NCBI GenBank assembly: GCA_004380135.1
Contig: QXCR01000052.1
Span: 1 to 64,000 of the forward strand
DNA from: Stemphylium vesicarium
Lineage: Eukaryota > Ascomycota > Dothideomycetes > Pleosporales > Pleosporaceae
Length of the DNA: 64,000 bases
Direction: 5' to 3'
A program made the position numbers and the translations under genes. Below the pieces are notes generated by a model. It was not told the origin of the DNA and did no database searches. It saw only the letters and a program-made list of their open reading frames with translations. Positions 21,049 through 33,150 of the stretch are shown piece by piece (position 1 is the first letter of the stretch; every line of letters starts with the position of its first letter).

Positions 21049-22200
21049 ATGGAACCCGGAATTTATCGCGAGATCGGCAGAGGCTGCTGCGGAAGCGTAT
21101 GGGCTAAACAAGAATTATACTGGGTCATCAAGCGAGAAGACTGTGATGCAAACCGCTCGGTCTCGAACGATACGGTCATGCACCAGCGTGTGATAGAAGC
21201 TATCACCGACGACAACCTTTCTGTATGAATCCCACACTCCTATGATTTGATAGAAGCAGACAGAAAATGGTGGGAAGACAATCTCGAGATATTCGAAACC
21301 ACCCAGAACCAAGTCCTAGAGCCGTGCGAGGACTACAAAACAGAGAGGATTCCCGCTGTACCCCTTCTCATCCGCGATTTTCTCATTGCCATATACTGCC
21401 GCCAGTCCCTTCAAGAAGTTACCAGAGCAAGCAAAAAGAATGAAGACTGCCTCATCCGACTGTATACTGAAAAACGCCGACCGACCACCCGTCCCAGCAT
21501 GTTCTTCAATCTCCGGAACTACAGGCTCTGCGTCGATCAAATGGAAGACCTTAGTTTGAATATCTAAAAGGTTGTGAAAATCCTTGCAGAAGCACTCGCG
21601 CACTGCTATTGGAAAGCAGAGGTCGATGCAAACGACGTGGAATTCGTATTAGCACCGCCTACAGCCAGGAAATACGTTTATTTGAAGCCAACACCAACTT
21701 TCAGGGTGCTAGGTGAGAAGCACACTAAATGGATGCTAGACTTCGGCAGCGTGCGCCATATCACTCAGGACGTGGATGGAATTGCCCAGGCAGCTCGCGC
21801 GTTCTGGCGGAGCGACCCATATTTCCCTCGACACTATTTCAATGGACAAACAGACTTCGATCGCAAGCTTTGGAAACTATTTCTGAATCATTTCCTGCAG
21901 GCAAGCAAAGATAGTCTGCTTGAAAAGATGAATGGAAAGGTGAGCGACGCATTGCTGGTTCTCCCGGCCTATTGGGTATCACTGGTAGAGGGTGAGGGTG
22001 AGGGTGCGAAACGGGAGGCTGCAGAGTACAATCAGATGTTGAGTGATCAAAAAGTGGTAAACGAGTTGGTGTTCAAGGAATTCCACGGGTTGAAAGGATT
22101 GTTGGGTAAGGAGGGCGATTCGACAAAGATGCTGTTGGGCAAGGAGGGCGATGAACCAGTCGGGCCTGACATCTATGCAAACACCTCCACAGGGCAGTAA
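21049..22200 (+). pseudogene. DUF3669-type (kinase-like fold) fungal protein, two in-frame stops
   Basis: One reading frame runs from ATG 21049 to TAA 22198-22200 (384 codons) but holds TGA at 21226-21228 and TAA at 21565-21567. The translation starts MEPGIYREIGRGCCGSVWA, a Gly-rich loop like that of protein kinases. It continues through IPAVPLLIRDFLIAIYC and ALAHCYWKAEVDANDVEFVL to the DUF3669 signature WMLDFGSVRHITQDVDGIAQ and FWRSDPYFPR. DUF3669 proteins are fungal, mostly of unknown function. Sequence on both sides of each stop is typical of the family, so the stops are real lesions in a once-intact gene. Arg CGA and Gln CAA are the likely ancestral codons. No intron could remove either stop. 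Confidence 0.7.
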
Positions 22201-23419
22201 ATCTGCTTCTCAAGCGCACTTCTCGATTTCGAAACTAGCGGCCTTTCCCGCAGGAGCGCCGATAGAATGACTCGATGTAGCCTTGACTCGAACTGTATAC
22301 AGTTCAAATACAATGAACTCCACCCCACCTACTCACTGACCAGAATATCATCTTGTAACGAAACAAATCGTCTAACCTCGATTGACATGCGCCCGTCGTG
22401 TGAAAGTAGTAAAGTCTGCTGCATCGAGCAACTACCCCATTCGCCTTGAACATGGCCAGCTTGAACCTGCGCGTCACTTAACCACCAGCACATGAGCAAG
22501 TTCATTACTTTTTGTACGCGCGTCTTACCCTCCTCTTCTTGTGCGCATATCGCAGTACTAGCGCTCCCACTGGGTGCCCTGGCCTTGTTTCGAGGTACCA
22601 CACCTGGAAATAGTGGTGACTCCGGATACCAGGTTGAGTGTATCAGGACCCTGAATGCCGTCACACCGGGGTAGTCGCGTGTGGGCGGCGCACTTGTCCG
22701 TGAGGGATTAGCGTCCGTTATGTCAGCCCGCTCATCACACGACGTCTTTGTACCGTCATCGTCCACGTTTCTTTCATCTCATCATTTCCCATCTGCAATT
22801 TACTTTGTATACCGAAGTTTTACTACGACTACCAATGTAAATCTTCCACGTAGAGTATAACCATGGAAACAGCAGCTCATCCTTTTGGCGAAAGAGTGCT
22901 CTTGCCGACAGTCTGCTTCCATAGCTAGCAAGTATCGTGCCTCAGTCCCATGTTGTTAGGAAGGTGTGACCACATGCACATACGGCACCTTCATCCGCGA
23001 CAAACGGTACACGCCCAATTATACTCGATGCGATCTCGCAGCGAAGCGACGAAACTCGCTACAGCATATGGCATTCCAACGCCCTGAAGTGTTTTCTTTT
23101 TTTGATCCGTCACATCGTTGGTATTTTCTTCTTTTTCGAAACACTTACAAGCTTTGGGCTGTAGCAGGGGATGTGCTGCTATCCAGTCTCGCCGTTGTCC
23201 ATCACCAGATTGCACGCAAGATGTGTATCCGTCTGACATGTCAAGATCGCCACAGCAGTACTCTCTAACATCTTGGCTTCTTTATATATTATCTGCCGAA
23301 GTTAATCCCCGAAGGCTACATTCAGTCAACGCAATCTTACCTATTTTCAGTCACAACACAGATACCGTAGGTGCCTGCGCTTGCTTGTAGATGTAGTTTT
23401 GACTGACTTTTATCTCTAG
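22201..23419. other. Intergenic region, nothing firmly identified
   Basis: Frames of up to 145 codons exist (minus, 22766-22329) but show no domain, no splice pattern and no sequence I recognise. No RNA gene or repeat was noticed. Confidence 0.35.
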
Positions 23420-23909
23420 ATGAATAACACCCAAGGTGCCGGCAGCTTCCCAGAAGATACACATACTCTAGATCGGACCGAACATGTACCCTTACGCCGC
23501 TGTAAGTCTGCAGGAATTACATTTGAACCTGCGCAACATGTGCTGATTGAAGTCAGCCTTGACTGCATCTACAGACATAGGTTCATGCTACACCAGCGCC
23601 AACGAGTCTTTGTCGTCTTTGACCTCAATATCTTCACACGCTCCAATAAATGTCGGAATTTGCGAGAAACGTCGACTACAGGTTGCGGCCAAGAGCTGTG
23701 ATACCGATGAGCAAGAAGACTATGCGCAACTAATCCCGAGCCGAAAGAACGGGCAGCGACAATACACGAAAAGGCTTTCCGCGGCATGGCAGAGGGTCCT
23801 ATGCAGGTGGAGGCAGAGCCCCTCGCACTTGAAGGCGAATCATCTTACGAGAAACTGGAGGGAGTCCAACTGGAAGGAGTCGTCTGACAAAGTCAACCGG
23901 CCATCGTAA
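23420..23909 (+). pseudogene. Doubtful spliced gene or remnant
   Basis: An ATG at 23420 leads to a textbook intron starting at 23513 (donor GTAAGT, acceptor CTACAG near 23573), after which an open frame continues to 23909. Near 23715 the protein-like character shifts to another frame, which reads an acidic Glu/Pro-rich sequence (KAFRGMAEGPMQVEAEPLAL) to its own stop at ~23887. This suggests a frameshift in a former gene. Function unrecognised; confidence is low because the total is only about 130 codons. Confidence 0.25.
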
Positions 23910-24363
23910 AAAATGGAGCGGGATCTCAGCAAACGTTTGGGGCAACGAATACTCAGACGTTTAAACCGCAAATCCACGAGCATTCACTTGTGTTGCAGAA
24001 TCGACCATGCGTTTGCCTCTCCCTTTGGCCTTTGGCGAAAATTCTCTTAACCACCTCGACAGCTTCGGCCTGCACAATTAGTAGTGTTGGTCCAATATCA
24101 TGACTCACGACATTTCCTTCGGCGTCACTCTGTCTTTTGGAGTACTTTTAAAATTGAATCGCTGTAACTGTTTCACCTCTATCCAAGTCAGTGATAGCTA
24201 CCCAATCCAATGCTGCTGCCTTATCGTCGTCGCGCACGTGAATCGCTTTTCACTTCGCATCGTAGGGATCTTTGCATCCCATTGACCATCGCACAATCTC
24301 TCTTTACTATATTCACTTCTCTGCACTCACACGGATTGACCATAACGCAATAAACTCACTAAA
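23910..24363. other. Intergenic region
   Basis: Upstream of the broken coiled-coil gene; no gene or repeat seen. Confidence 0.4.
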
Positions 24364-25247
24364 ATGGCCAGTCGCATAGTAAGAATCACCAATTCAGTCC
24401 GCGCGTGAGCTCAATGCTAACTATTAGCTAGAAGTATCGATACAACGGCTCCGCCAGCTTCGACCATGCACCAAGTGCCCCGCAGGGACGCGGTCATGTA
24501 GCTCCCCGTCGCTATAAGTCACCCTTTCCTTTATCAGTGCGTCAAATCCTGATTCGATCAGCTTCGACTGCTTCCGGTGGCGCGCCCCCGGTCACCGACG
24601 GCAGCACAGAGAACCCTCAGCCTCCTTCCAACCCCTCTTTAGCAACTAGCGACGTGGACAAGAAGCATAAGCTGCAAGAGCCTAGTGAGGGACCCGATTC
24701 ACCTCTGTTTAACGAACCGGAAGGCAAGGCCCCAGAAGGATACGAAGCGGCTTTCTGAGTCATCAAGAAGGCCTATGTCGAGAGAAAAAGCGAACTGCTC
24801 ACGCTCAAGGGTCAGCTTATCGAGAAGGACCAGAAGATCAATGGAGCCTCAGCCGCTGGCCTTCAGATGCAACAGACTGTCATCCAGCACGACAAGGCTA
24901 TCAACAAGGTGGAGCTCGAGAACGAAGAGCTGAAGTCCGAGAATTTCCGCCTTAAGTTTGAGAACAACCTCAACGAGTAGTTGCCTCGTGTACAAGAGCA
25001 CCGCCGCACTCGTGCCCCAAGCCATAAGCCGCCCCTCGCCTCCCCCGCCCGAATCGACCCCAACCACACGCACGCCGATGCCCCCCGCGAGAACTTGAAA
25101 CACTACCGCCGCTTCGAGCCAACTCACCAGTACGAAATCGGCGAAGGCAAGGTCGGCCCGAGAAGGTATGGCTCCAACGGACGCTGGGATCTTAGTCTTT
25201 GCCAGATACACTTCTTCACCCCTATGAAGTTTCCTTTGTACCCATGA
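24364..25247 (+). pseudogene. Coiled-coil protein of unknown function, two in-frame stops
   Basis: A five-codon first exon (24364-24378) is followed by an intron (donor GTAAGA, TGCTAAC branch site, acceptor CTAG at 24430-24431) and then a frame from 24432 to TGA 25245-25247. Inside the frame are TGA at 24756-24758 (after GYEAAF) and TAG at 24978-24980 (after NNLNE). The central part is a heptad-like coiled coil (KKAYVERKSELLTLKGQLIE, INKVELENEELKSENFRLKF). The start is basic and aromatic, the end His/Pro-rich. Each stop is one C-to-T change from Arg or Gln. I do not recognise the family. The 3' flank holds copy 2 of the dispersed repeat. Confidence 0.5.
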
Positions 25248-25402
25248 AGTCTCCTTTGTATTCATTCTATGAAGTTTCCATCCCATCAAGTCTCCTTTGT
25301 CGCTGTTGTAAAAGATGGTCTCACCAGGGTGAGTGAGTGTACGGGGGATGGAATTCAGACTTCGCGCTCAGAATTTTTATCCCCCTCCTCAGTACTATGG
25401 CT

Positions 25403-25468
25403 GCCATCCTTGGCAACTTTACGTCGCTATTACCATTTTCGAAAGCTCTTTGAGCTTATTCACCAGCT
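25403..25468 (+). repeat. 66-bp dispersed repeat, copy 2
   Basis: Matches the minus strand of 9840-9905 at 64 of 66 bases; see copy 1. Confidence 0.85.
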
Positions 25469-25969
25469 CAAGGCACGCGCTTACGCTCTCACCCACTTTA
25501 TCACACGCGCGCCTACGCACATGTAAGTAAGACACTATTTTCTTCTTCTCCCGAAGATTAGTAATAGCAATCCACGCCCGTGTATACATACATCTCACCT
25601 AATTCTAAAACTTACCAATTATACTTTAACTACAACGTAGTAATAATCCCCTTGTCTCCTCTGTTCCCCCTGCGACGTCTGGTTCAAAACATATATTGTC
25701 TACCTTTTTTTTTTCTTTCCTTTATCTTACTTTGGGGACTTGTACTGCTAACGCTCTACGTTCAAGACTAGTGCGCCTTAGACTACTACCACGCCGATAA
25801 TCCTGCGATGTCAGGTTTGGATTACGGTTAAGTGAGAAGCGAAGCGAAGCGAAAAAAAAAAGGTACGGGGAGATAGCAGAAGGACGTGGAAGGACGTGGA
25901 GTGAAGAAGTGTTGTTGATAAAGTTGGGATGTGTTGGCATCTATCATCGGCGAAGAAATCTAATCTAGT

Positions 25970-26001
25970 CTTTCTTCTTCTTCTTCTTCTTCTTCTTCTT
26001 T
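25970..26001. repeat. (CTT)n microsatellite
   Basis: About ten uninterrupted CTT units. Confidence 0.9.
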
Positions 26002-26302
26002 GTAGGTAGAAGTGGAAGAACTTTTTGCTTAAAATGCGAGTATCCAAGACGTGCGCGCGCGAACGCTGTGTTTTTGTTCCCAATGTAGATGTGACAAAAG
26101 GGTAGATACAACTATCTACAAGGGAAAAAAACAAGAGAAGAAAAAAAAATCTAGGGAAAAATCTGGAATCTAAAAGACGTGGAAGAATTAAAAAAAAAAA
26201 GGGAATTCGTCTCAGTATACATCATGCAAGCTTCTGCCTCCTCCATCTTCCTAATTTCCTCACCTATTACATCCCCCCTCACCCCCTTGATCTGCACATC
26301 TA

Positions 26303-29300
26303 CTACCGCCTAAAATAATCCTGCGCCCCATCTCGACTAGGACTATACGGCGTATACTGTTGCCGTCCACTCGCACCCATGGGCGCCGCACCAGCCACAA
26401 GATTGCGGCCATCATCAGGCACGCCATACGGGCTCTCATTGCTATCGAAGCGGTGGAGTCCCGGTTCAGGACTAGGACTGTACTCGCGGAGCGCAGAGGG
26501 CGTCTGGTGGTAACCTGCTGGATACAAGACGCCGCCGCCATCTTCGCCGCCCATGGTGCGTTCCGAGTCGCGGGAGGACGAGCGCCCACGATCGTTTGCG
26601 CCGCCGCCCCAGTGAGACGAACCTGGTGTATCTGGGCGGCCGATTGTGCTTTCTGCGCCACCGTAAAGGGAACCTTCGCCGCCGTGCTCGTCGCTGAATT
26701 CGGGGCGGTTCTTGTAGTTTTCAAAGTCCATGTTGGACTCTGAGACGAATTCGAAGGGGGAGGGGGCGCCGGATGTTGTTGTTGCAGAGGCTATTTTGCC
26801 CGGGTGCTCTTTGGACATGCGTTTCATGGTGTAGACGTCGCTGAAGGCGGCGGTGTCGCCGATGTCGCCGTCGAGGCGGCCGCGGTAGACTTCGGCGAGG
26901 AGGTGCTTTGATTTCTCGTGGACCATGGGGACGGTGAGCTTTTGGTAGAGGGCTGGGTGACTGGATGGTTGTTAGCGTGGATGCTGGAGTGTGGATTGCG
27001 GTTGCAACGTACCCGAAGCGAACAGCGACACGGTCCCTTCTTCTGGATTCCTTGTCGATTGGTGTGGGCGCCTCGACGCCCTTTTTGTTGTCGCCCTTGG
27101 TGTAGTACTTGAGCGAGCTGTCGAAGGTCTTCTTGCAGTAGAACTTGAATGCGATCAAGGCTAGAGGGAGCGGTGCCAGAGCAGCAAGCATTTGCCACTT
27201 CCAGATAAGACCGCCAGCGACTACGAGTAGTGCGACAATGCAGTTGGAGAAGAATGTGCCGACGAGCATACGGTTGAAGATCATACGCCAGAAGGCGCCG
27301 CCGGATTCGTTCTTGGTGCAGAAAACGTACCTGGGTTTGTTAGTCATGCTACAGACAGGAAGGATACGTCCACTCGCATCAGAAGATACTTCTTCATCCA
27401 ACTGTCCAGACTGAAGTAGATGGCAACAATAATCAGCGTGATGGGCTGCAGTGGTGCGAAGCAGAGGGCGACTGTCGAGTAGAACAAAAAATAGTTGTAG
27501 TAACTCGCGTAGTCGAAAGGTGGCGGCGCAGTCCGGTTGATCAGTTCCCTGGGTGTTGGGTTCAAGAACTTGCGAGAGAAGCTGCCCCATGCCAGATTAA
27601 CCGCTTGCGCAAGGTCAATGGCCGCACCCAAGTTACGCTGTACGAGCCATGTCACCCAGTAAGGAGAAACTTCGCAGAGCGTGCGCATAGTCGTATCGAA
27701 GAAGGCGATATCGTGAATGATGTCCATGAACGGCACGTTTTGTTGGGTGGCAAGGTTCACCACCATTACAACCATACCGAAGACGGCGCTGAACAGCGAG
27801 AAGACGAGCAAGTTGTTGAAGACGAAAAAGGCGTACAGTTGTGCTGTAACGTGTCGCTCTCGGCTTGTCTTGGTTTGATCTCCAGACTTGATGGAAAGGC
27901 GACGGAAGATGATGGGCAGGAAGTAGTAGAACAAGGACGTCAAAGCCGGCGCCGCTAGACCCTGTACGACAGCCCAGAAGTCTGGGTGCTTTGCCAACTC
28001 AGTCTGGAAGTAGGGCCAGACGAAACCCAGATTTTGAAGCTTGGTCAGAAAGACGGCAATCAAGGCGTTGGGGATAAAGTACAAAAGCGTAAGCACGGTA
28101 ATCCAGAAATTATTGACGAGTTTCTTCCAGCGCCGGGTTTTCGGGTCCAGAGTCAGGTTTTTCCAGATAATGTCCTTTGGCTTGGACGCAAGCCTGACGG
28201 TGGTGCCTTTGACATGTTTGCTTCGGGCGTTGTATGCGACCGTGTGAGCGGAGGTAATGTTCTCGTAGCTAGCGAAGCCGTACGACAGCGCGTCTCTCTT
28301 ATCGATGGTTTCCCGAACTTCCTTAATCTTCGCTTCTAATCTCCGAATTCGAGCCGTCAAGTAATCGATCGCATCCACCTTTTGTGTTCTATCCGTAAAC
28401 TCTGGATCCTTCTTCGAAGGCGTACATAGAGGACGTTGAGCCGGAAGCTGATTCGGATTCTTCAGGTACTTGGCCAGTATCTGCTCCAACTTGATAACCG
28501 TCTCTTCGTGTTCTTCAATCAAATCAGGAACATCCTTGACGTTGCGCCCGATGGATACACGAGGTACTTCCGGTGTTGTCTTGAGCGTATCGACGATTTC
28601 CACAATACCCTGGTCGCTGCGATTACTTCGGTTGATATCGGTAATCATCAGCGTGCGGGCGTGGAGGCTATTTTGGTATTCCGGGCTGTCGAGATACTGG
28701 CGTCTCAGGCGATGTACGGCGCGGTATGTCCACCAGAGGAATGCGCAGACGATGATATCTAGCGCATATGCAAAGAAGACAAAAGCCCAAAATATCTGAC
28801 CCTGGAGATCTCGAGGCGTCATCAGGAAGATGATTTTGGACGAGAGAGGCTCATCAAAGTGGCTCTGGAGTTCGACTGATTTGGTGACGTTCACCGGCAC
28901 TATTATGGCGCAACCCACAACGGCAAGCACGATGAACATGTTCCTGCACATGCGTGCAAAGCGCAGGAAGACGGTAGCATCCAGTCCAATCTTGTCTACG
29001 AACTCGGGCTCATTCGTCTTGAAGATGGGCTTGTACCAGGCGAATAGGCTTTTGTCCAAGGGTGGCGGTCGGTGCTTTTCATCCGTGTGGCGGAGGCGGG
29101 GTGCGTATACGATGGTATTAAAGGGTCGTAGAAGAAGGAAGGCGACAAAGATGGCGGCGGTAATCCCGAACGAGGTGCCTATGGCGACTAGGACCGAGTC
29201 TTGCGACACCTTCAGCTGTTAGTAAGATGCGGGGTGGTGGAACAGCTTGACGTGGTGACATACTTGAGCGCCCAGCGGATTATTGGACATTAGTTGCTCG

Positions 29301-29359
29301 AACTTCTCTTCTACACTCAGGTCCCGCCCGAGCAGCGCGCTCGGCCTGTATGAAGCCAT
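26303..29359 (-). CDS. CSC1/OSCA-like calcium-permeable channel (RSN1_7TM, DUF221 family)
   Basis: Four exons: 29359-29264, 29215-27390, 27330-27013 and 26960-26303, with donors GTATGT, GTATCT and GTACGT; 965 residues. The N-terminal part (RSN1_TM, first helix VLVAIGTSFGITAAIFVAFL) is followed by the cytosolic PHM7-like domain (ARTLMITDINRSNRSDQGIV, and ASYENITSAHTVAYNARSKH). The large 7TM block starts near DIIWKNLTLDPKTRRWKKLV and includes FVFNNLLVFSLFSAVFGM, ending with a long hydrophilic Ser/Gly/Asp-rich tail. Proteins of this family are osmosensitive or mechanosensitive cation channels at the plasma membrane (established for yeast Csc1 and plant OSCA). The exon 2/3 junction must use the GTATCT donor so that DSWMKK joins YVFCTKNESGG in frame. 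Confidence 0.85.
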
Positions 29360-30431
29360 AGCGACTGTATGTGGAGGAAAGTGCGGAGAGCGAGGGACGT
29401 GTGTTCGCGGGTAACGAGTGTCGAGTATGGAGCGTGGGTACTTTCAGCGCATGTCTTTCGCAGGTGATTACTCGGGAAAGCGGGTGCGAAGGCCTGCCAC
29501 GCGACGTATTGTCTAGGGGTGTGTGTGCAAACGCAGACTATGCAGCAAAAAGAAAGAGATTGGCAGAAAGACGACAGCAAAGGAAAGTTGCTCGGTGCGC
29601 TATACAAAAGAGAGTGTATGCGAGAAGAAGCCGACAAGGGCCAGCATGATACGAAGTGTCGTCGCGTCGCCAGCCAGACTATCCGGTATAAAAAGGTGCG
29701 ATCGTCCCTGTCGCCAGATGACGACTAGCTCTTCCCTTCAGGCAAACCCTGTCGCATGCCAGGCACGCCCGCCCATTCGCTGCAAGCCCGCGCCGTTTTA
29801 ACGCCGGCTTCCCAGGGTGCGCGGCAACTCAGACTTTATTTTTGGGTTCCAGGCCCTGGGCCCCGAGTCGGAACAATCGCAAGCTTGGGGCCCATCAGGA
29901 GAAGATCGCCCACCCGTAGCTCGTTTTTTTGCGGAGGAACACCAGCTATCGTGTGCGCTACTGCTGCTGCTGCACCGCCACCCTTCTTCCGCCAGACCTT
30001 GTCGCTAAAACTTGGGTCGGAGAAATTTCTCGCACCCAAAAGCCGACAATCGTGGCGATGAGGCTGTCGTTTCAAGTGTCTCGTTTCAGTCGACAAGAAA
30101 TGACCACGTTTATGCTGGAGAGGTTCATGGGCCATGTGGGGTTTCATTGGGTACCATGATGCCGAGTCCCCGGTCCGCGCATCAATCTGACCATGACAAG
30201 TGGGGAACGGGGGACATTCAAGTGTCGTCAATTTTGCCTGTATTCTGCAGTCGCAAAAGTAATCTTCATCATCATAATAATCGAGCCAACTTTTATCTAC
30301 CAGTTGTACCTGTATGTCCTTTCTGACGCGGGTAAAATTACCCTTGTGACGAGTCCTCTAGCCGTATATCCTCCACATCTTGAAAATTGCTCCAACATAC
30401 TGTAATTGTCTTTTGGAATGTCCGAACATCT
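29360..30431. other. Intergenic region
   Basis: Holds the promoter of the CSC1-like gene and the 3' region of the phosphoacetylglucosamine mutase gene. Short overlapping frames have no motifs. No repeat or RNA signal was seen. Confidence 0.45.
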
Positions 30432-32367
30432 CTAAGCGCCACCTGCAGCCTTGACGAGGTCGTGTACCTTCCTCGCCAGATCGTCGGCCTCGGCACGAGT
30501 CTCGGCCTCGGCATATACGCGGACGGCATCCTCTGTGCCGCTTGCACGAGCGAATGATCGACCTTGGCGAACCTTTTGCACTTCCTTGTCGATTTGTGCC
30601 TGGAGACCCTCGGGAGAAGTGAGCTTGCGCTCTGCATCAGTAGTCTTGAAGATCCTGCGGTCGTTGACGATCACCTTGAGCAGGCGGTTGGGGAGGTCGC
30701 TGTATGTTGAGAGCCACTCCTGGGGTCCCCAGTGCTTGTGAGCAAGGACAACTTCGACTAGGAGGAAGTCAGATAGAGCATCTCCAACTGACTGGTTGAT
30801 GAGGTTGATGCAGGCACGCAGTACGTCGAGAGCCTCCTTCTCGCCAGGGTTGCGGGGCTCGTGCTTCTCGATAGTGTCGAGTGTGTCGTGAGAGAAGATG
30901 ACTGTGCCATGACCGTTGGCCTCAAAGTAGACACCGATGTCTAGCTTCTCAGCCGCGTGGTGCAGGTACTTGACACCGGTAGGTGTGCAATCGACCTTCA
31001 ACTTCAGGTTGTCCTCGACGTACTTTGTGGCAGCTCCGTTGGCGTAGGCGGTCTGAACAACTCCGATCTTGAGTTTGTCGGCGAGGCCACTCTGGCGTAC
31101 TGTGTCACCCAGAAAGGAAGCTACAAGGGTGGCAATACGGTCACCATCGAGCAGGCGGAACACGTTCTTCTCATCCTTGAAGTAGTAGACCACGCGATCA
31201 GCGTCACCGTCAAGCGAGCAGCATCGGTCACCAGGTCCAGCCTTGGATGATGGGGGCGCTCGCTGGTTGGTTTTGACGAAATCCGCACCACACTAGGTAC
31301 TTCATTAGTATGAACCGTGAGGCTAGACAAAAGGCAAACTTACGTCGACGTTCAGGCTCTCGGGCTTGATAACGTTGTCGTTGATGACGGAAATCTCCAG
31401 GCCGCCTTCCTCCTTGGATGGGAGGTACTTGATGAGTTCGTTCAGCTTCGGCCCACCGACACCATTGGCGCAGTCGACAGTCAAGCTACCAGAGGGCTTC
31501 TTTCCACGCAATGCCGTCTTGAAAGCCGCACCAAACTTCTCATAGTAGCCCTTCTCGGTAGGTGTACCATAAGCATCCTTTGTGCCTTCAGTGTTCAGGC
31601 AGCGAACCATGTAGTGAAGTTGTGGTGTAGTCAAGAAGCCGTAGTCCTTGGTCTCGGCGCCAGCACCGTTCAGGCCGTCGACAAGGCATCCGAGCAGCCT
31701 TGAGCCAGATGCCCTAGTGTCACGAGCTACAACTACGCGCGCGGGTGTGCTGAGGTCGATTTTGTGCTGGGAAGCGATTTCCTGGTAGTATTTGGATACG
31801 TCTTCGGGTGTGGCCTTGTTTGCCATCTCGGTGCTGATAACCTCCCAATCTTCCTGTACGTTTCGTCAGACCGCTGTCTTGGACCGGAGGCGGAGGAGGG
31901 TTAGGATGAGGGCTTAGATACGTACCTGCAGCATGTTGCCCTACTCATGAGTTAGTTACCGTTTCTACCACCTTGTGGGCTTGTGACATACCATTGGCTC
32001 GACGAGCTTAACGCCATTGTCCTGAGGCGGGTTGTGGGATGCTGTGATCATGACTCCAATCCACTTTCCCTTCAGCGCGCGTGATCGGAGAGCCGCGATC
32101 ATGCCAACGCGGGTCAAGACTGAATCGAGGACATCGCTGCGAGAGTCAGCCAGGTTCTGAACGGTGTTGAATGCGGGGCATTGGCGGTCGGAGGGGGGTT
32201 CGGGGTCTAGGGGCTGTCCTACGCTTTCGTACGGAACTAAGTAGGTTCAATTAGCTCAATTTTGAGGCCTCGTATCTCTTCTCACTTACACCAGCAGTTC
32301 CATATGTGTACACAAGGCCCTCAGGCGCAGGGTGCTTTTGCGCAGCGTCGGCGATAGGGTCGGACAT
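30432..32367 (-). CDS. PCM1: Phosphoacetylglucosamine mutase
   Basis: Six exons on the minus strand: 32367-32290, 32236-32223 (14 nt), 32136-31992, 31940-31926 (15 nt), 31853-31344 and 31292-30432; 540 residues, the usual length. It interconverts N-acetylglucosamine-6-phosphate and -1-phosphate, a step to UDP-GlcNAc for chitin and glycosylation. Diagnostic sites: the phosphoserine loop WIGVMITASHNPPQDNGVK, the metal loop LDGDADRVVYY, the sugar loop YFEANGHGTV and the phosphate loop RASGTEDAVRVYAEA, all intact. The two micro-exons encode FRTKA and GNMLQ; both are needed to keep the frame and the conserved sequence. All junctions have GT..AG ends. Confidence 0.92.
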
Positions 32368-33150
32368 GGCTGTTGTGTACTGCTTTCCAAAGGTCGAGTA
32401 AAGAGCGTTGTTTGAGAGGAAATATCAGTTCAAGGCAGAGTGATGGTGGGAATACCAGAAATCAGCTAGGGCGGGGGGCAAGTCTATTGATGTACAGCAG
32501 TTATGCTGAGGCTCATGCAAGAAAGACCCCGCCCACGCGACTAGCAGGGATCTTGCAGGGCTGATTCTTTCCGCTTCCGATGACGTTACACTCGTACCTG
32601 GCTAACCACCCACCTCAGCTCCAGTCTATTCTTAGCTGGACAGCTCATCCTCGTCGCCGTGTCTAGTCGACCAACTAAACAAGACTGCTGAGCGTAATCA
32701 CCCCGGGGCTGACTAGAATTACATACACCATGTTGCTTGCTTTTCATGCAGCTACCTCAAGCCGCCAGTGTCGCAACTGCGGGGTTGTGAGACTGTGCTG
32801 CGAAGTGGGCGGCCAGCTTGACCGCTCCTCTCACCATATTCCCGCACTGGGTATTAAATTAAATTCCACTGCCTTGGGTGGAGCCGTCCGATGCTACCCG
32901 CCAACGCACTCACCCTTGCCTAAACCATTATTGTCATGTTCGCATGCTTCATCAGATATATCACAATATGCACGTGTAGTAGATGTCATGTTCGGCACAA
33001 GAGAAGTGAACTAGATTGCCCCCGCTTGTAGGAAAGGCATGACTAGGTGATCTGAAGAGTCGAAGAAAGCCCAGAAAGACTTGGCGGACATTGCCACAAT
33101 AATGCTAACAATGTTACCAGAAGGAGATGGGAATAACTGTAACCCAATGC
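32368..33150. other. Intergenic region
   Basis: Promoter side of the mutase gene and 3' side of NST1. No gene, RNA or repeat recognised. Confidence 0.45.

Larger units (their letters stand above)
25248..26302. other. Repeat-rich, AT-rich intergenic region
   Basis: Holds degenerate tandem units built on ATGAAGTYTCCTTTGTA (about 25222-25304), the 66-bp dispersed repeat, pyrimidine-rich tracts and a CTT microsatellite. No supported gene. The right end is the 3' UTR of the CSC1-like gene. Confidence 0.5.

Noticed and set aside
22329..22766. 145-codon minus-strand frame
   Set aside because: No recognisable domain, no introns or flanking signals; chance length in GC-balanced DNA.
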